DNA from: a virus
Strand: one strand, 5' to 3'
IMG/VR virus record: IMGVR_UViG_3300025655_000035
Coordinates: 1 to 64,000 of that record
Length of the DNA: 64,000 nucleotides
Part shown: positions 24,007-31,558 of the stretch, one piece after another
Numbering within the stretch: the first letter of the stretch is position 1
Layout of the letters: each line of letters begins with the position of its first letter
Translations under genes and position numbers: made by a program
The notes under the pieces: model-generated
The model's database searches: none
Seen by the model: only the letters and a program-made list of their open reading frames with translations
What the model was told of the DNA's origin: nothing

Positions 24007-24924
24007 TTAAGGTCTATCAAATCTAACAAACAATTTAACAAACAAATCCCCAATATTGGAGTACCCTTTACCCTTGACTCGTAAGGGTTTAGACGTGTCA
24101 AAAGTTTTTGGTAGTTTTACTGATATACTACCTTGTGGGTGTGGTATTTCGACATCATCTTTTTCCAAATCTTCTTTACTAAAGTAAGCGTTATATACTA
24201 AATCATCACCAATCTTTTCAAAGTTATTTTGTTGAGTTGTCCTAACTCTAATTACTAAATTACCGTACATGCCGTCATGGTAATCACCTTTACCTTGTAA
24301 TTTCAAGAATTGACCGTCATCAATTCCATGAGGTAATTTAATTTTAATCGTTTCTGTCATTGTTTTTGTTGTTTTACCATGACAAGTACCACAAGTCTTT
24401 GTATAAACATAACCAGCACCTCTACAATTATTACAAGCCTGTCTAACAACTTGATTAAACATACTACCACCTATTTTATGAATTGTAAATCCCTGTCCAT
24501 TACAAACTTGACAAGTCACTCTATCACCACCACCACCATTACACCCATTACACTGATGTTCTCTATCATACGTGATAATTCTATCACCACCCAAAAATGA
24601 ATCAACCGCACCAACAATAATTTCAATTATTTTATCAGGTACTGCTCGTTTTCTTTGTGAATATCCTCCATTAAATAAATCTTCGAATGGATTAAATCCT
24701 GAGGATGCGAATGGGTTATTTCTTCTGGCGTCGTATTGTCTTTTTTTATCATCATTACTTAAAGTGTCATAAGCCTCAGATATTTGTTTAAATTTATCTT
24801 CAGAACCTCCTTTATCAGGATGATGTTCAACCGCCAATTTTCTATAAGCTTTTTTAATTTCATCTTGTGTCGCCGATTCGCTGACCCCAAGTATATTATA
24901 AAAATTATTCTGATTACTCATCAA
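24007..24924 (-). CDS. dnaJ: DnaJ (Hsp40) co-chaperone
   Basis: 305 aa, shorter than cellular DnaJ (about 375). J domain with H35-P36-D37 in KLAVEHHPDKGG, a short G/F linker (NPFASSGFNPFEDLFNGGYS), four zinc-binding CxxCxGxG-type repeats (CNGCNGGG, CQVCNGQG, CNNCRGAG, CGTCHGKT) and a C-terminal substrate-binding domain (IKLPHGIDDGQFLKLQGKGD). It stimulates DnaK ATPase. No DnaK gene is here, so it should recruit the host chaperone, for example for replication or head assembly as with other phages. Initiation may be at either of two adjacent ATGs. Confidence 0.95.
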   Translation of the reverse strand: MMSNQNNFYNILGVSESATQDEIKKAYRKLAVEHHPDKGGSEDKFKQISEAYDTLSNDDKKRQYDARRNNPFASSGFNPFEDLFNGGYSQRKRAVPDKIIEIIVGAVDSFLGGDRIITYDREHQCNGCNGGGGDRVTCQVCNGQGFTIHKIGGSMFNQVVRQACNNCRGAGYVYTKTCGTCHGKTTKTMTETIKIKLPHGIDDGQFLKLQGKGDYHDGMYGNLVIRVRTTQQNNFEKIGDDLVYNAYFSKEDLEKDDVEIPHPQGSISVKLPKTFDTSKPLRVKGKGYSNIGDLFVKLFVRFDRP

Positions 24925-24960
24925 TATTTATTTAGATATAGATTATATTATATTTTAGTA

Positions 24961-25614
24961 ATGGAAACTAAAGAAAGATTTCTCATAGTTCTTTTTAAAA
25001 ATAAAACAAAAAAGAAAATAATCAACAAATTTAAAACTCATAAAAGAGCCAAAGAATTTTTTGATAGATTGGTTAATCAAAGTAATCAAGTCGTGTTTAA
25101 TAAAGAATACGAAAATGGCTTTAAATCTAAATTTGAAATAGCTTTATTAGAGAGGACTTCGGGAACGTTACTACCTATGTTTTTAAAAGACGAATTTGGT
25201 AGACAGGTCAAAATTGAATTGGACGATAGTGATTACACAATCATTAAAATTGAAGGGTATAACGAGGAAGAATATATTCTTGATTACAGTAATTCTAAAA
25301 AAATTTCAGTCTCTGAGTTTATCAAAACTTATTTAGACCCTATAGGTTTTAAACTTATCTCAAAACTAAATAATAAGGTTATTGTACAAAATGACGACCA
25401 ATTTAATCTATTTACGTTGAAAAATAATGATGACTCGTCCAGATTTTTGGATTCACTATCAAACTATTTTATGGAGTTGGGTAGGTCTGATTGTATGTTT
25501 GTTAAAGATTATACTACTCAGCAGAGGAAGTATCTTTACCAACTTCTTTCTGAGAAAGGCTTTTCAAAGTCTTACCTTGTTCGTCAGTCAACGACTCATC
25601 CATCAAAAACATAA
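24961..25614 (+). CDS. Hypothetical phage protein
   Basis: 217 aa from METKERFLIVLFKNKTKKKI. An in-frame open stretch extends upstream to 24784, but that part is antisense to dnaJ, so the ATG at 24961 is preferred. It begins beta-rich and basic, and the C-terminus is helical. No motif recognised. Its last 100 bp overlap the convergent gene at 25514. Confidence 0.6.
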   Translation: METKERFLIVLFKNKTKKKIINKFKTHKRAKEFFDRLVNQSNQVVFNKEYENGFKSKFEIALLERTSGTLLPMFLKDEFGRQVKIELDDSDYTIIKIEGYNEEEYILDYSNSKKISVSEFIKTYLDPIGFKLISKLNNKVIVQNDDQFNLFTLKNNDDSSRFLDSLSNYFMELGRSDCMFVKDYTTQQRKYLYQLLSEKGFSKSYLVRQSTTHPSKT

Positions 25615-25816
25615 ATCTAGTGTTTGATATTTCAATTGCAAATTGTTTGTGGTGATGGTCGATAGTTCTAAAATTACTCTGAACTTTTTTAAAATCATCA
25701 ACGCCTAATTCAATTGCCACGGCGGTTTTTGATGTAGGGAATAGTTGGTCTATACCGTCAGTAATTAAAGCTAATTTTTCAATTATCCCATCAATACTTT
25801 TTTGATTCTCTTCCAT
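25514..25816 (-). CDS. Small conserved-type phage protein
   Basis: 100 aa. GIIEKLALITDGIDQLFPTS ... VAIELGVDDFKKVQSNFRTI then HHHKQFAIEISNTRFMFL. Part of a three-gene cassette (25514-26356) that I recognise as recurring together in uncultured phages, though no function is known. It has a long 101-bp antisense overlap with the plus-strand gene. Confidence 0.6.
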   Translation of the reverse strand: MEENQKSIDGIIEKLALITDGIDQLFPTSKTAVAIELGVDDFKKVQSNFRTIDHHHKQFAIEISNTRFMFLMDESLTDEQGKTLKSLSQKEVGKDTSSAE

Positions 25817-25974
25817 AATGATATTTTTTCAGGTTGTTTAGGTAAGATTTCTTCTTTTTTGAATTGTTTTATTTGTTTAATAAAATCTTCTTTTTCTCGT
25901 TCTAACTGTATTTTGTCTTTAATCTTCTCCTTCTCCAACCATTCTAATTCCTTCAAGTTCGTCTTCTCTGTCAT
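25783..25974 (-). CDS. Small coiled-coil phage protein
   Basis: 63 aa, almost entirely charged helix (LEWLEKEKIKDKIQLEREKE ... IKQIKQFKKEE) with a C-terminal SLWKRIKKVLMG that could touch a membrane. Overlaps its upstream and downstream neighbours by 56 nt and 34 nt, typical of this compact cassette. Confidence 0.55.
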   Translation of the reverse strand: MTEKTNLKELEWLEKEKIKDKIQLEREKEDFIKQIKQFKKEEILPKQPEKISLWKRIKKVLMG

Positions 25975-26356
25975 CTAATTTTATTTTACTATCTTTTATT
26001 TCAAATTGTAGACCTTTTAGTTTTGTTAAATTTTGTTTTTCAAAAATTGATTTTAACTCCTCAACTTTATTTTGGAATAGTTTTTCTTTCTCTTCTCTTT
26101 CTAAATTATATTTTATAATTCCTTTAATATTGGATGATGTTAATTCGATTTCTTTTTCTTCAATCTCACTAACAAAAGAAAACATTCTATGGTTTTGTAA
26201 CGTTGACTCTTGTTCAACAATTTTATCTTCAACAATGTACTTTTTAGGTAACTTCCAAGTTGTTGGGAACGCAATGTCAAAACTTAAATAATTTTTTATT
26301 TTTCTTACTGATTGTATGTAAGGTAATAATTCGGAAAATTCTTTATATAAACTCAT
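25919..26356 (-). CDS. Conserved-type phage protein with coiled coil
   Basis: 145 aa. The N-terminal half (LYKEFSELLPYIQSVRKIKN, YLSFDIAFPTTWKLPKKYIV) is followed by a coiled coil (REEKEKLFQNKVEELKSIFE) and a K/D/E-rich tail. Recurs in uncultured phages with the two small genes downstream. Possibly a scaffold or DNA-processing accessory; not established. Confidence 0.62.
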   Translation of the reverse strand: MSLYKEFSELLPYIQSVRKIKNYLSFDIAFPTTWKLPKKYIVEDKIVEQESTLQNHRMFSFVSEIEEKEIELTSSNIKGIIKYNLEREEKEKLFQNKVEELKSIFEKQNLTKLKGLQFEIKDSKIKLDDREDELEGIRMVGEGED

Positions 26357-26357
26357 T

Positions 26358-26546
26358 TTAAACTTTAATTATATAGGTTATAATATATGATAATGATAAA
26401 CCAAAAAATATAAGTTCCCTCCCATTAAGAACTAATCTTGTGGGAGGGTTTTGTAATAGGGCACTTATAAACCTAAAAAATGTTCTACAAACATTTAATA
26501 ATGAAAATATAAAGACAAATAAATATATACTTTCAATACTATACAT
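26358..26546 (-). CDS. Possible small membrane protein
   Basis: 62 aa with two hydrophobic segments (IYLFVFIFSLLNVCRTFFRF and LIFFGLSLSYIITYIIKV). Its ATG overlaps the TAA of the histone-like gene as TAATG and its stop is 2 nt before the next gene, which supports it. Against it, a GC-rich stem-loop (26417-26448) lies inside. Moderate to low confidence. Confidence 0.4.
   Translation of the reverse strand: MYSIESIYLFVFIFSLLNVCRTFFRFISALLQNPPTRLVLNGRELIFFGLSLSYIITYIIKV
26417..26448. other. GC-rich stem-loop inside a small ORF
   Basis: CCCTCCCA (26417-26424) pairs with TGGGAGGG (26441-26448), and the loop can extend with AAGA/TCTT. Striking in an AT-rich genome. It is followed by TTTTG on the plus strand, but no plus gene ends here. 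It may be an mRNA structure or a terminator for transcripts coming from the histone-like gene. Confidence 0.45.
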
Positions 26547-26722
26547 TAGTTATTTGTTTTTTTCTCCTCAAGAATTTCACCTCTTAATTGTTGTAGTAAC
26601 GCTTTCAACTCCTGTGCAGTTTTTCTAGCTCTAGTACCCGCACTTTTGTTTCCTTTGAAGAATTTTGTTGCATCAACCGATAATTCTTCAGTCATTGTTT
26701 TGATTTTTTCTAAAGTTTCCAT
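26546..26722 (-). CDS. Histone H1-like (Hc1-type) peptide
   Basis: 58 aa. METLEKIKTMTEELSVDATK then FFKGNKSAGTRARKTAQELK. The G-N-K-x-A-G-x-R-A-R-K motif is the hallmark of the Bacteroidetes/Chlamydiae histone H1-like family. These bind DNA non-specifically and may compact it. In a phage it could condense phage DNA or modulate the host nucleoid. Start at 26722. The next small gene starts within its stop codon. Confidence 0.75.
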   Translation of the reverse strand: METLEKIKTMTEELSVDATKFFKGNKSAGTRARKTAQELKALLQQLRGEILEEKKTNN

Positions 26723-26798
26723 TTTTCTTTTTTATTGATTTATCTTTAATGTTAAACATAATTTTTTTTGGGTTATAGTAAACACTATAAAGGATTTT

Positions 26799-27266
26799 TT
26801 AAATTTTAAGACTTCTGTCTAAAACTTTATATACTGTGGATATCATATCTAAATCAGATTTAGTGAATGGTTTTTTAACATCAAATAAATCGTTAAAAAA
26901 ATTACCGATAGAGTTTCTAACATTTTGTTCTTTTTGATTGTAAAATATATTATTAAAAAAAGATTCAAAATATTCATAATGTTCACCTTTAGGTTTAAAA
27001 GTGATGTCTTCTTTTTTGAAATTATCAATCACCTTATTCCAACACCATTCAAAGTGTTTTTTATTATCCTCATCACTCATATTTATTTTAGTCTCATTAG
27101 GCATGTTATTTTCACCTAAATAAGTCTGTACAACAATTATATTTAATGAATGTGAAAAATCTGAAAACAATTCCAGTTTTTCAGGTATAATGTTATTAAC
27201 CCTAAACCATATATCAACATCCTCAGGATTTAAAGGTTTGGTTATATAATTAAAAAAATTCTCCAT
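26799..27266 (-). CDS. Hypothetical phage protein with hairpin-sequestered start
   Basis: 155 aa, soluble and helical, from MENFFNYITKPLNPEDVDIW. No motif recognised. The start codon and the next codons form the 3' arm and U-tract of a stem-loop (27259-27285) that looks like the terminator of the preceding 531-aa gene, so translation is probably poor from a read-through transcript. Confidence 0.6.
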   Translation of the reverse strand: MENFFNYITKPLNPEDVDIWFRVNNIIPEKLELFSDFSHSLNIIVVQTYLGENNMPNETKINMSDEDNKKHFEWCWNKVIDNFKKEDITFKPKGEHYEYFESFFNNIFYNQKEQNVRNSIGNFFNDLFDVKKPFTKSDLDMISTVYKVLDRSLKI

Positions 27267-27285
27267 AGATTTGGTCTATGGAGAA
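27251..27285 (-). terminator. Terminator-like hairpin containing the start codon of the next gene
   Basis: TTCTCCATAGA-CCAAA-TCTATGGAGAA on the minus strand (perfect 11 bp), followed by TTTTTTT. It starts 28 nt after the stop at 27314. The ATG of the gene at 26799-27266 lies in the 3' arm. Confidence 0.7.
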
Positions 27286-27313
27286 ATTATAATTGATAAT
27301 ATTTTATTGTAAA

Positions 27314-28909
27314 TTATTGTGTCTTTTGATTGTAACCTATTAAAGACTTCATTCTGTCAAACTCCTCATTTAACTTCTTACCACCTTTAGGTTCAATTGA
27401 CTCTAACTTAGTCATGATTTTACTACCTTCGTCCTCACCAGCGTTGTCGTTAATAACAGGTTGAGGGGCTTTATTGTAAGCCTTTCTTTTAATTTTAGCT
27501 AATAAATTATCTTTTCTAATTTTATTACGTTTTTTATTAACGTCTGATTTACCAGTGTTTGCCCAATCAGGGTTATTTCCTGTTTTAGACGACCCTTCAA
27601 TGTTTGCTGTTACCCATTCTTCATTTGGGTTTATACCGTCATAATCTAAGTTTTCTAAACCAGCCGCAGTAAAGTTATCAATATAATCTTCAACAGCTCC
27701 TGATGGTATATATGCTTTCTTCTTCATTTTACCTAATTCACCATTACCTTTTGGGAAGATGTCAGGATTCATATCATAATCACCCATAGAACCGTCTTTA
27801 AGATAGTCTTTCATTTTTTTAACAACAGATTTTAAATAGTCATCATTTTCTTTACCATCTTTAGCGTGAACTTGTTTATATTTTTCAAGACCCTTAGGAT
27901 TTCCCATTTTTATGTTATTTCTAACTTCTTTTTCTTCTTTTATGATTTTTTCAATTAAATCAATAATTTGTTCTTCACTTAATCTTAAGTTATTGTGTTT
28001 TTTAGATTCTTGTAAGTCTTTACACTTATCAGAATTCATGTTTAGATATAACTGAGCTTGTTTTTTATGTTTTTTACTTTTCATAGCTTTTTCAACACAA
28101 TCACAAGTTACTTTTCCATTACAAAAAGATTTTAATCCACCTTTTTTCATGTCAATATCTTGAATCCACTTTTTATCCGATTCTGTAACGTCATATTTTT
28201 TACCGTCAACTTGGAACTCGTCTTCACCACTAGCCTTTGCCTTAGCCAAAGCCCCTGTGAACGCGTTACCTTCTTTCTCTTCACGTTTTCTTAACATCTT
28301 AAAATCTTCAGAATCTATTCTACCATTACGATTTTTATCTAATTTTCTTTGACCACCATGAAGTTTTTCTGTTATTTCACGACTAAGTTTTTTATGGTAC
28401 TTACAAGACTCTTCATTGTATTCATCGCTTTTACTATCACAAAATCTATTAACCCTATCTAATGGGTCACCATCGTCGTCCGCACCTAAAAGTTCTAAAT
28501 CAGTTTCATCTTCAGTATTATCTTCTTCAACATAATCAAATGATGACCCTGGATTTTCTAAATCACCAACCATATCTGATTCGTACATATTACCACATTC
28601 ACAAGTTTCACCTTCTTCGTACACTTCACCTTCCATAGCCATTGGTTTCCCACATTGTTCACATGTTTCACCTTCTTCTAATTGGGTCCAATCAGTTTCA
28701 ATTTCAATATCACTATCATCTAATAAATCAGAACTCATTAATGCTTCAATTTCTTCATCACTCATTTTAGCAACACTTCTACGATGACCACGTTCTTTAT
28801 GTTCCATATCTTTAATACGTTTAGCTAAGTTGTCGGCTTTTTCTTCAATAGTCTCATTGATAACCTTACCGATTAAATTATCTATATAAGTCTGATTCAA
28901 TTTTTTCAT
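27314..28909 (-). CDS. Acidic putative head-internal or scaffold-type protein with leader
   Basis: 531 aa, very hydrophilic. The leader MKKLNQTYIDNLIGKVINE begins the protein, and a second leader-like helix LRLSEEQIIDLIEKIIKEE occurs internally near residue 310. It carries two CxxC pairs (CEQCGKPMA, CECGNMY), a calcium-loop-like DKNRNGRIDSEDF near residue 190, and many Lys/Asp/Glu stretches. Acidic, low-complexity composition is common in scaffold and internal head proteins. A late-type box lies 12 nt upstream (28922-28932) and a terminator follows. Role inferred. Confidence 0.6.
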   Translation of the reverse strand: MKKLNQTYIDNLIGKVINETIEEKADNLAKRIKDMEHKERGHRRSVAKMSDEEIEALMSSDLLDDSDIEIETDWTQLEEGETCEQCGKPMAMEGEVYEEGETCECGNMYESDMVGDLENPGSSFDYVEEDNTEDETDLELLGADDDGDPLDRVNRFCDSKSDEYNEESCKYHKKLSREITEKLHGGQRKLDKNRNGRIDSEDFKMLRKREEKEGNAFTGALAKAKASGEDEFQVDGKKYDVTESDKKWIQDIDMKKGGLKSFCNGKVTCDCVEKAMKSKKHKKQAQLYLNMNSDKCKDLQESKKHNNLRLSEEQIIDLIEKIIKEEKEVRNNIKMGNPKGLEKYKQVHAKDGKENDDYLKSVVKKMKDYLKDGSMGDYDMNPDIFPKGNGELGKMKKKAYIPSGAVEDYIDNFTAAGLENLDYDGINPNEEWVTANIEGSSKTGNNPDWANTGKSDVNKKRNKIRKDNLLAKIKRKAYNKAPQPVINDNAGEDEGSKIMTKLESIEPKGGKKLNEEFDRMKSLIGYNQKTQ

Positions 28910-28921
28910 TTTGATTTTTAT

Positions 28922-28932
28922 TTATAAATATC
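28922..28932 (-). promoter_or_regulatory. AT-rich late-promoter-like box GATATTTATAA
   Basis: Sense GATATTTATAAATAAAAATC, 12 nt before the ATG at 28909; contains the exact T4 late core TATAAATA. Confidence 0.5.
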
Positions 28933-28945
28933 CAAATATTTCAGT

Positions 28946-30028
28946 TTATTTATTGTTTTTAATTTTTTCATATTCATAAGACAGAATTGTTTTAATAACA
29001 TTTTCGCTTATGTTATGTTCCTTACTTACCTTGGTTATAACTTTTCTGACTGTTTCGTTTTCAAATATTTTTAATGATTTAATATCTCCCTGATTACAAT
29101 ATGGAAATTTTTTACACTTTTTCTTAACTTGGACGAATTTGCCGCCAGGTATTAAAGGTTTTGACGCACCTCTCCAATCTTTTTTATTTGTTGATTTGGC
29201 CCACATTTTGGGTGTTGAGTATTGCCCTGAAGATGATGAAGTTGTCGCTTCTTTAGTTTCAACTTTTTTTAACTTATCATAGTAATTTGGGGTTTCTGAT
29301 AGATGGTCCATGGCAATTTCTTTAGCCTTACTTCTACTTTTGGTGTGTTCCATTTCAGTTTTAATACCTTTAGTTAATTGTTTTTTTAATTGTAAAATCA
29401 TTTTATCAACTTTTTCTCTTCTAGTTGACTCATTTTTTTCTTTACCAACATGTTTTTTAGCAATATCCTCAATAGATAGGTTGTCCGCTTTACCACCTTT
29501 TAAAGATTCCTCATAAACAAACCCACCTTTAACTTTTTTCTTTGGTTGTTCATCTTTAAACATACTATCCATTCTTTTTGGTTCTGAGAATAAAGGTGAT
29601 TCAAATCCACCAGCAGCACCTGAGCCAGTCGCTTCTTTAGGTTCTGTTTTTTTCTTTTTACCCTGACAATGAGCTTTTTGACTAAATCCTTTTGGATTGT
29701 TACAATCAATACTATTTTTATATTTTTCACTCCATTTTTCATTGGTCTCCTCGTTTTCACCCATTATAGGCCTCATCATAGTGATTTTACCTATAGGTTT
29801 TTTCATATTTTTTTTACCAATCAATTTGTCAGTTTTCATTTTTTTAAAAGGTTTTCTAATTATTTGTTCATTATCTTCCTCTTCATTTGTTGAGGATATG
29901 GCTCTAACCATGTCGTTTGCCGCCATTACCGCGTCAGAACCTCTACTTAACGCACCACTATTACTCATTTCATTAGAGAATGCATTTTTTATTTTGTCTG
30001 ACATATTATTTTCAATTAATTTACGCAT
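28946..30028 (-). CDS. Putative virion protein with DUF5661-like segment
   Basis: 360 aa, basic and hydrophilic. Short leader MRKLIENNMSDKIKNAF. Around residue 95-125, WSEKYKNSIDCNNPKGFSQK followed by AHCQGKKKK is a motif I recognise from uncultured and T4-like phages. Near residues 180-250, SIEDIAKKH ... KGIKTEMEHT ... AKEIAMDHLSETPNYYDKL matches the DUF5661 pattern. The C-terminus has KKCKKFPYCNQGD then a helical end. Possibly an internal head or DNA-associated protein. Overlaps the upstream gene by 8 nt. Confidence 0.6.
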   Translation of the reverse strand: MRKLIENNMSDKIKNAFSNEMSNSGALSRGSDAVMAANDMVRAISSTNEEEDNEQIIRKPFKKMKTDKLIGKKNMKKPIGKITMMRPIMGENEETNEKWSEKYKNSIDCNNPKGFSQKAHCQGKKKKTEPKEATGSGAAGGFESPLFSEPKRMDSMFKDEQPKKKVKGGFVYEESLKGGKADNLSIEDIAKKHVGKEKNESTRREKVDKMILQLKKQLTKGIKTEMEHTKSRSKAKEIAMDHLSETPNYYDKLKKVETKEATTSSSSGQYSTPKMWAKSTNKKDWRGASKPLIPGGKFVQVKKKCKKFPYCNQGDIKSLKIFENETVRKVITKVSKEHNISENVIKTILSYEYEKIKNNK

Positions 30029-30266
30029 TTTTCAATCTTGGTTCCCAATAACTTCTTTGAGTCCACATAAAATTATAAAACTCTCGGAAAACTTTTATGG
30101 TTATGTCTTTAATATCACCATTTAATTTACCTCTCTTTATTTCTTGAGCGATTAATTCCACCATTTTTTGTTCGTGTTGTCTCATAGTTTGTGAGCCAAG
30201 GAAATCTTTGATTTCTTTTCTAACAATAGTTTCAATCTGTCTTTTATCAGTATCTGTTAAGGCCAT
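30021..30266 (-). CDS. Small conserved-type phage protein
   Basis: 81 aa. ALTDTDKRQIETIVRKEIKD then FLGSQTMRQHEQKMVELIAQ and a C-terminal EFYNFMWTQRSYWEPRLKNA. Recurs in uncultured phages, function unknown. Overlaps genes on both sides by 8-10 nt, beside the lysis-like genes. Confidence 0.62.
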   Translation of the reverse strand: MALTDTDKRQIETIVRKEIKDFLGSQTMRQHEQKMVELIAQEIKRGKLNGDIKDITIKVFREFYNFMWTQRSYWEPRLKNA

Positions 30267-30685
30267 GTTATGATTAATATTGTTGTTGATATTATTCCAA
30301 TAAAAGAACCTATTTTATATAAAAAATTTTCAGTTTTCTTTTTCTTCAGTTCTTTGGATAGGCTTTCTGTTAATTCTTTAGAAATTTCTAATTGTTCATT
30401 TTTCATTAAAATGATACTTTGGCTGTTACTATCTTTCATAGTTAGTAATTGAATGATACTATCTTTTTCAGACTCTCTTTCTTTTAATAGTTCTACTTTA
30501 TCTTGAGTTAACTTTAATTCTTCCTCGCACCCATCCAACCTAATTAAATCTTTAACGACTTGTTTGGCAACATCTTGACTTAAAACCACTTTTGTGGTAT
30601 CAGTTTTAATTCTTACCGTATCTGTTTGCGAAAAACAATTCAAGCTCGTTAAGGCCAAAATTGTTAACATTATTAATTTTTTCAT
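30257..30685 (-). CDS. Putative spanin or lysis-associated protein (signal peptide, coiled coil, C-terminal TM)
   Basis: 142 aa. Signal peptide MKKLIMLTILALTSLNCFSQ with cleavage probably after FSQ, as is common in flavobacteria. A long coiled coil follows (LKLTQDKVELLKERESEKDS ... LESLSKELKKK-like) and a C-terminal hydrophobic helix (KIGSFIGIISTTILIITWP). Its first 80 nt overlap the upstream coiled-coil membrane gene in a different frame, the Rz/Rz1-like arrangement of spanin genes. It lies close to the endolysin. Function inferred. Confidence 0.55.
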   Translation of the reverse strand: MKKLIMLTILALTSLNCFSQTDTVRIKTDTTKVVLSQDVAKQVVKDLIRLDGCEEELKLTQDKVELLKERESEKDSIIQLLTMKDSNSQSIILMKNEQLEISKELTESLSKELKKKKTENFLYKIGSFIGIISTTILIITWP

Positions 30686-30947
30686 TTGTATTATTTTTAA
30701 CTATTGTTATTGTTTTATCAACTTTTTCAATTTTATTAGTTATATAATTAACCTCAGCGTTTACACTATCAATTTTTTTATAGATTCTAGTATTAATTTT
30801 ATCTAATGAGTCAATTTCAATCTGAACTTTTTTTATTTTACTTTCATAATTTTTAACATTTGTGTTAACTGAATTTAAATTAAATAAATTAACTATTAAT
30901 AAAATTGTAACGATTAGTAATAATATAAACTCTTTAGTTATTTTCAT
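30606..30947 (-). CDS. Putative inner-membrane spanin-like protein
   Basis: 113 aa. N-terminal transmembrane helix (FILLLIVTILLIVNLFNLNS) followed by a periplasmic-type coiled coil (KIKKVQIEIDSLDKINTRIY ... ITNKIEKVDKTITIV). The layout is that of inner-membrane spanins such as Rz. Its 3' 80 nt are shared with the next gene in another frame. Near the endolysin at 31542. Assignment rests on topology and gene arrangement only. Confidence 0.5.
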   Translation of the reverse strand: MKITKEFILLLIVTILLIVNLFNLNSVNTNVKNYESKIKKVQIEIDSLDKINTRIYKKIDSVNAEVNYITNKIEKVDKTITIVKNNTNEKINNVNNFGLNELELFFANRYGKN

Positions 30948-30952
30948 AATAA

Positions 30953-31558
30953 TTAATCTTCAACATTTTTAGTTTTTTTGCGTGATGCTAAAATTTTAGC
31001 CCATTTTGATTTAAACTTTTCATAATAACTTTTAAGTTTTTCAACCATTTCTAAAAACTTTTCATCAGTTTTAATCATATCACCATTAATGTAGATACCA
31101 TTGTCTTCACCAATAGAGTAAAAGAATTCAACATCAAAATCTATTATTTTACCTGACCACTCAACATTATTTGGGTATACATTTAAATTATTAAAGTCCA
31201 CTAAATCAGAAACTTCCTCAACAAACTCATCCATCGTCTCCTGAAACGCTAATTTTTCATCAGTGGTTAACTCTAATTCTGTTTGGTCTTTACCATGTAA
31301 GACTAAAACCCCACCAGATATTCTATAACCTTGTTTTTTATCATCATTTGATTCTGTTTCATCCTCAATAGTGTCTTCAACAGATTTAGTTATGTTAACT
31401 TTTTTTGTTACATTATCATTAGTTAAATCAACACCTTGCTCAATCAATAAACCATATTGACTTTTAATGTTCCTATAATCTTCAGCCATAACTGAACTAG
31501 TTAACATTTTTCTAGATGCACTTAACAATTTTTTAATTTCATCATGTGAGTTGTTCAT
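30953..31558 (-). CDS. Conserved-type large-phage protein, function unknown
   Basis: 201 aa, acidic. The core YRISGGVLVLHGKDQ ... LAFQETMDEFVEEVSDLVDF ... LNVYPNNVEWSGKIIDFDVE ... SIGEDNGIYINGDMIK is one I recognise as well conserved in uncultured T4-like phages of Bacteroidetes. An N-terminal helical part ends in LLIEQG, like the leader ends of other proteins here. Probably a structural or assembly protein. Overlaps the endolysin gene by 17 nt. Confidence 0.65.
   Translation of the reverse strand: MNNSHDEIKKLLSASRKMLTSSVMAEDYRNIKSQYGLLIEQGVDLTNDNVTKKVNITKSVEDTIEDETESNDDKKQGYRISGGVLVLHGKDQTELELTTDEKLAFQETMDEFVEEVSDLVDFNNLNVYPNNVEWSGKIIDFDVEFFYSIGEDNGIYINGDMIKTDEKFLEMVEKLKSYYEKFKSKWAKILASRKKTKNVED

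Noticed and set aside
24784-24960. Upstream extension of the plus-strand gene at 24961
   Set aside because: This part is antisense to the J domain of dnaJ and has no independent support.
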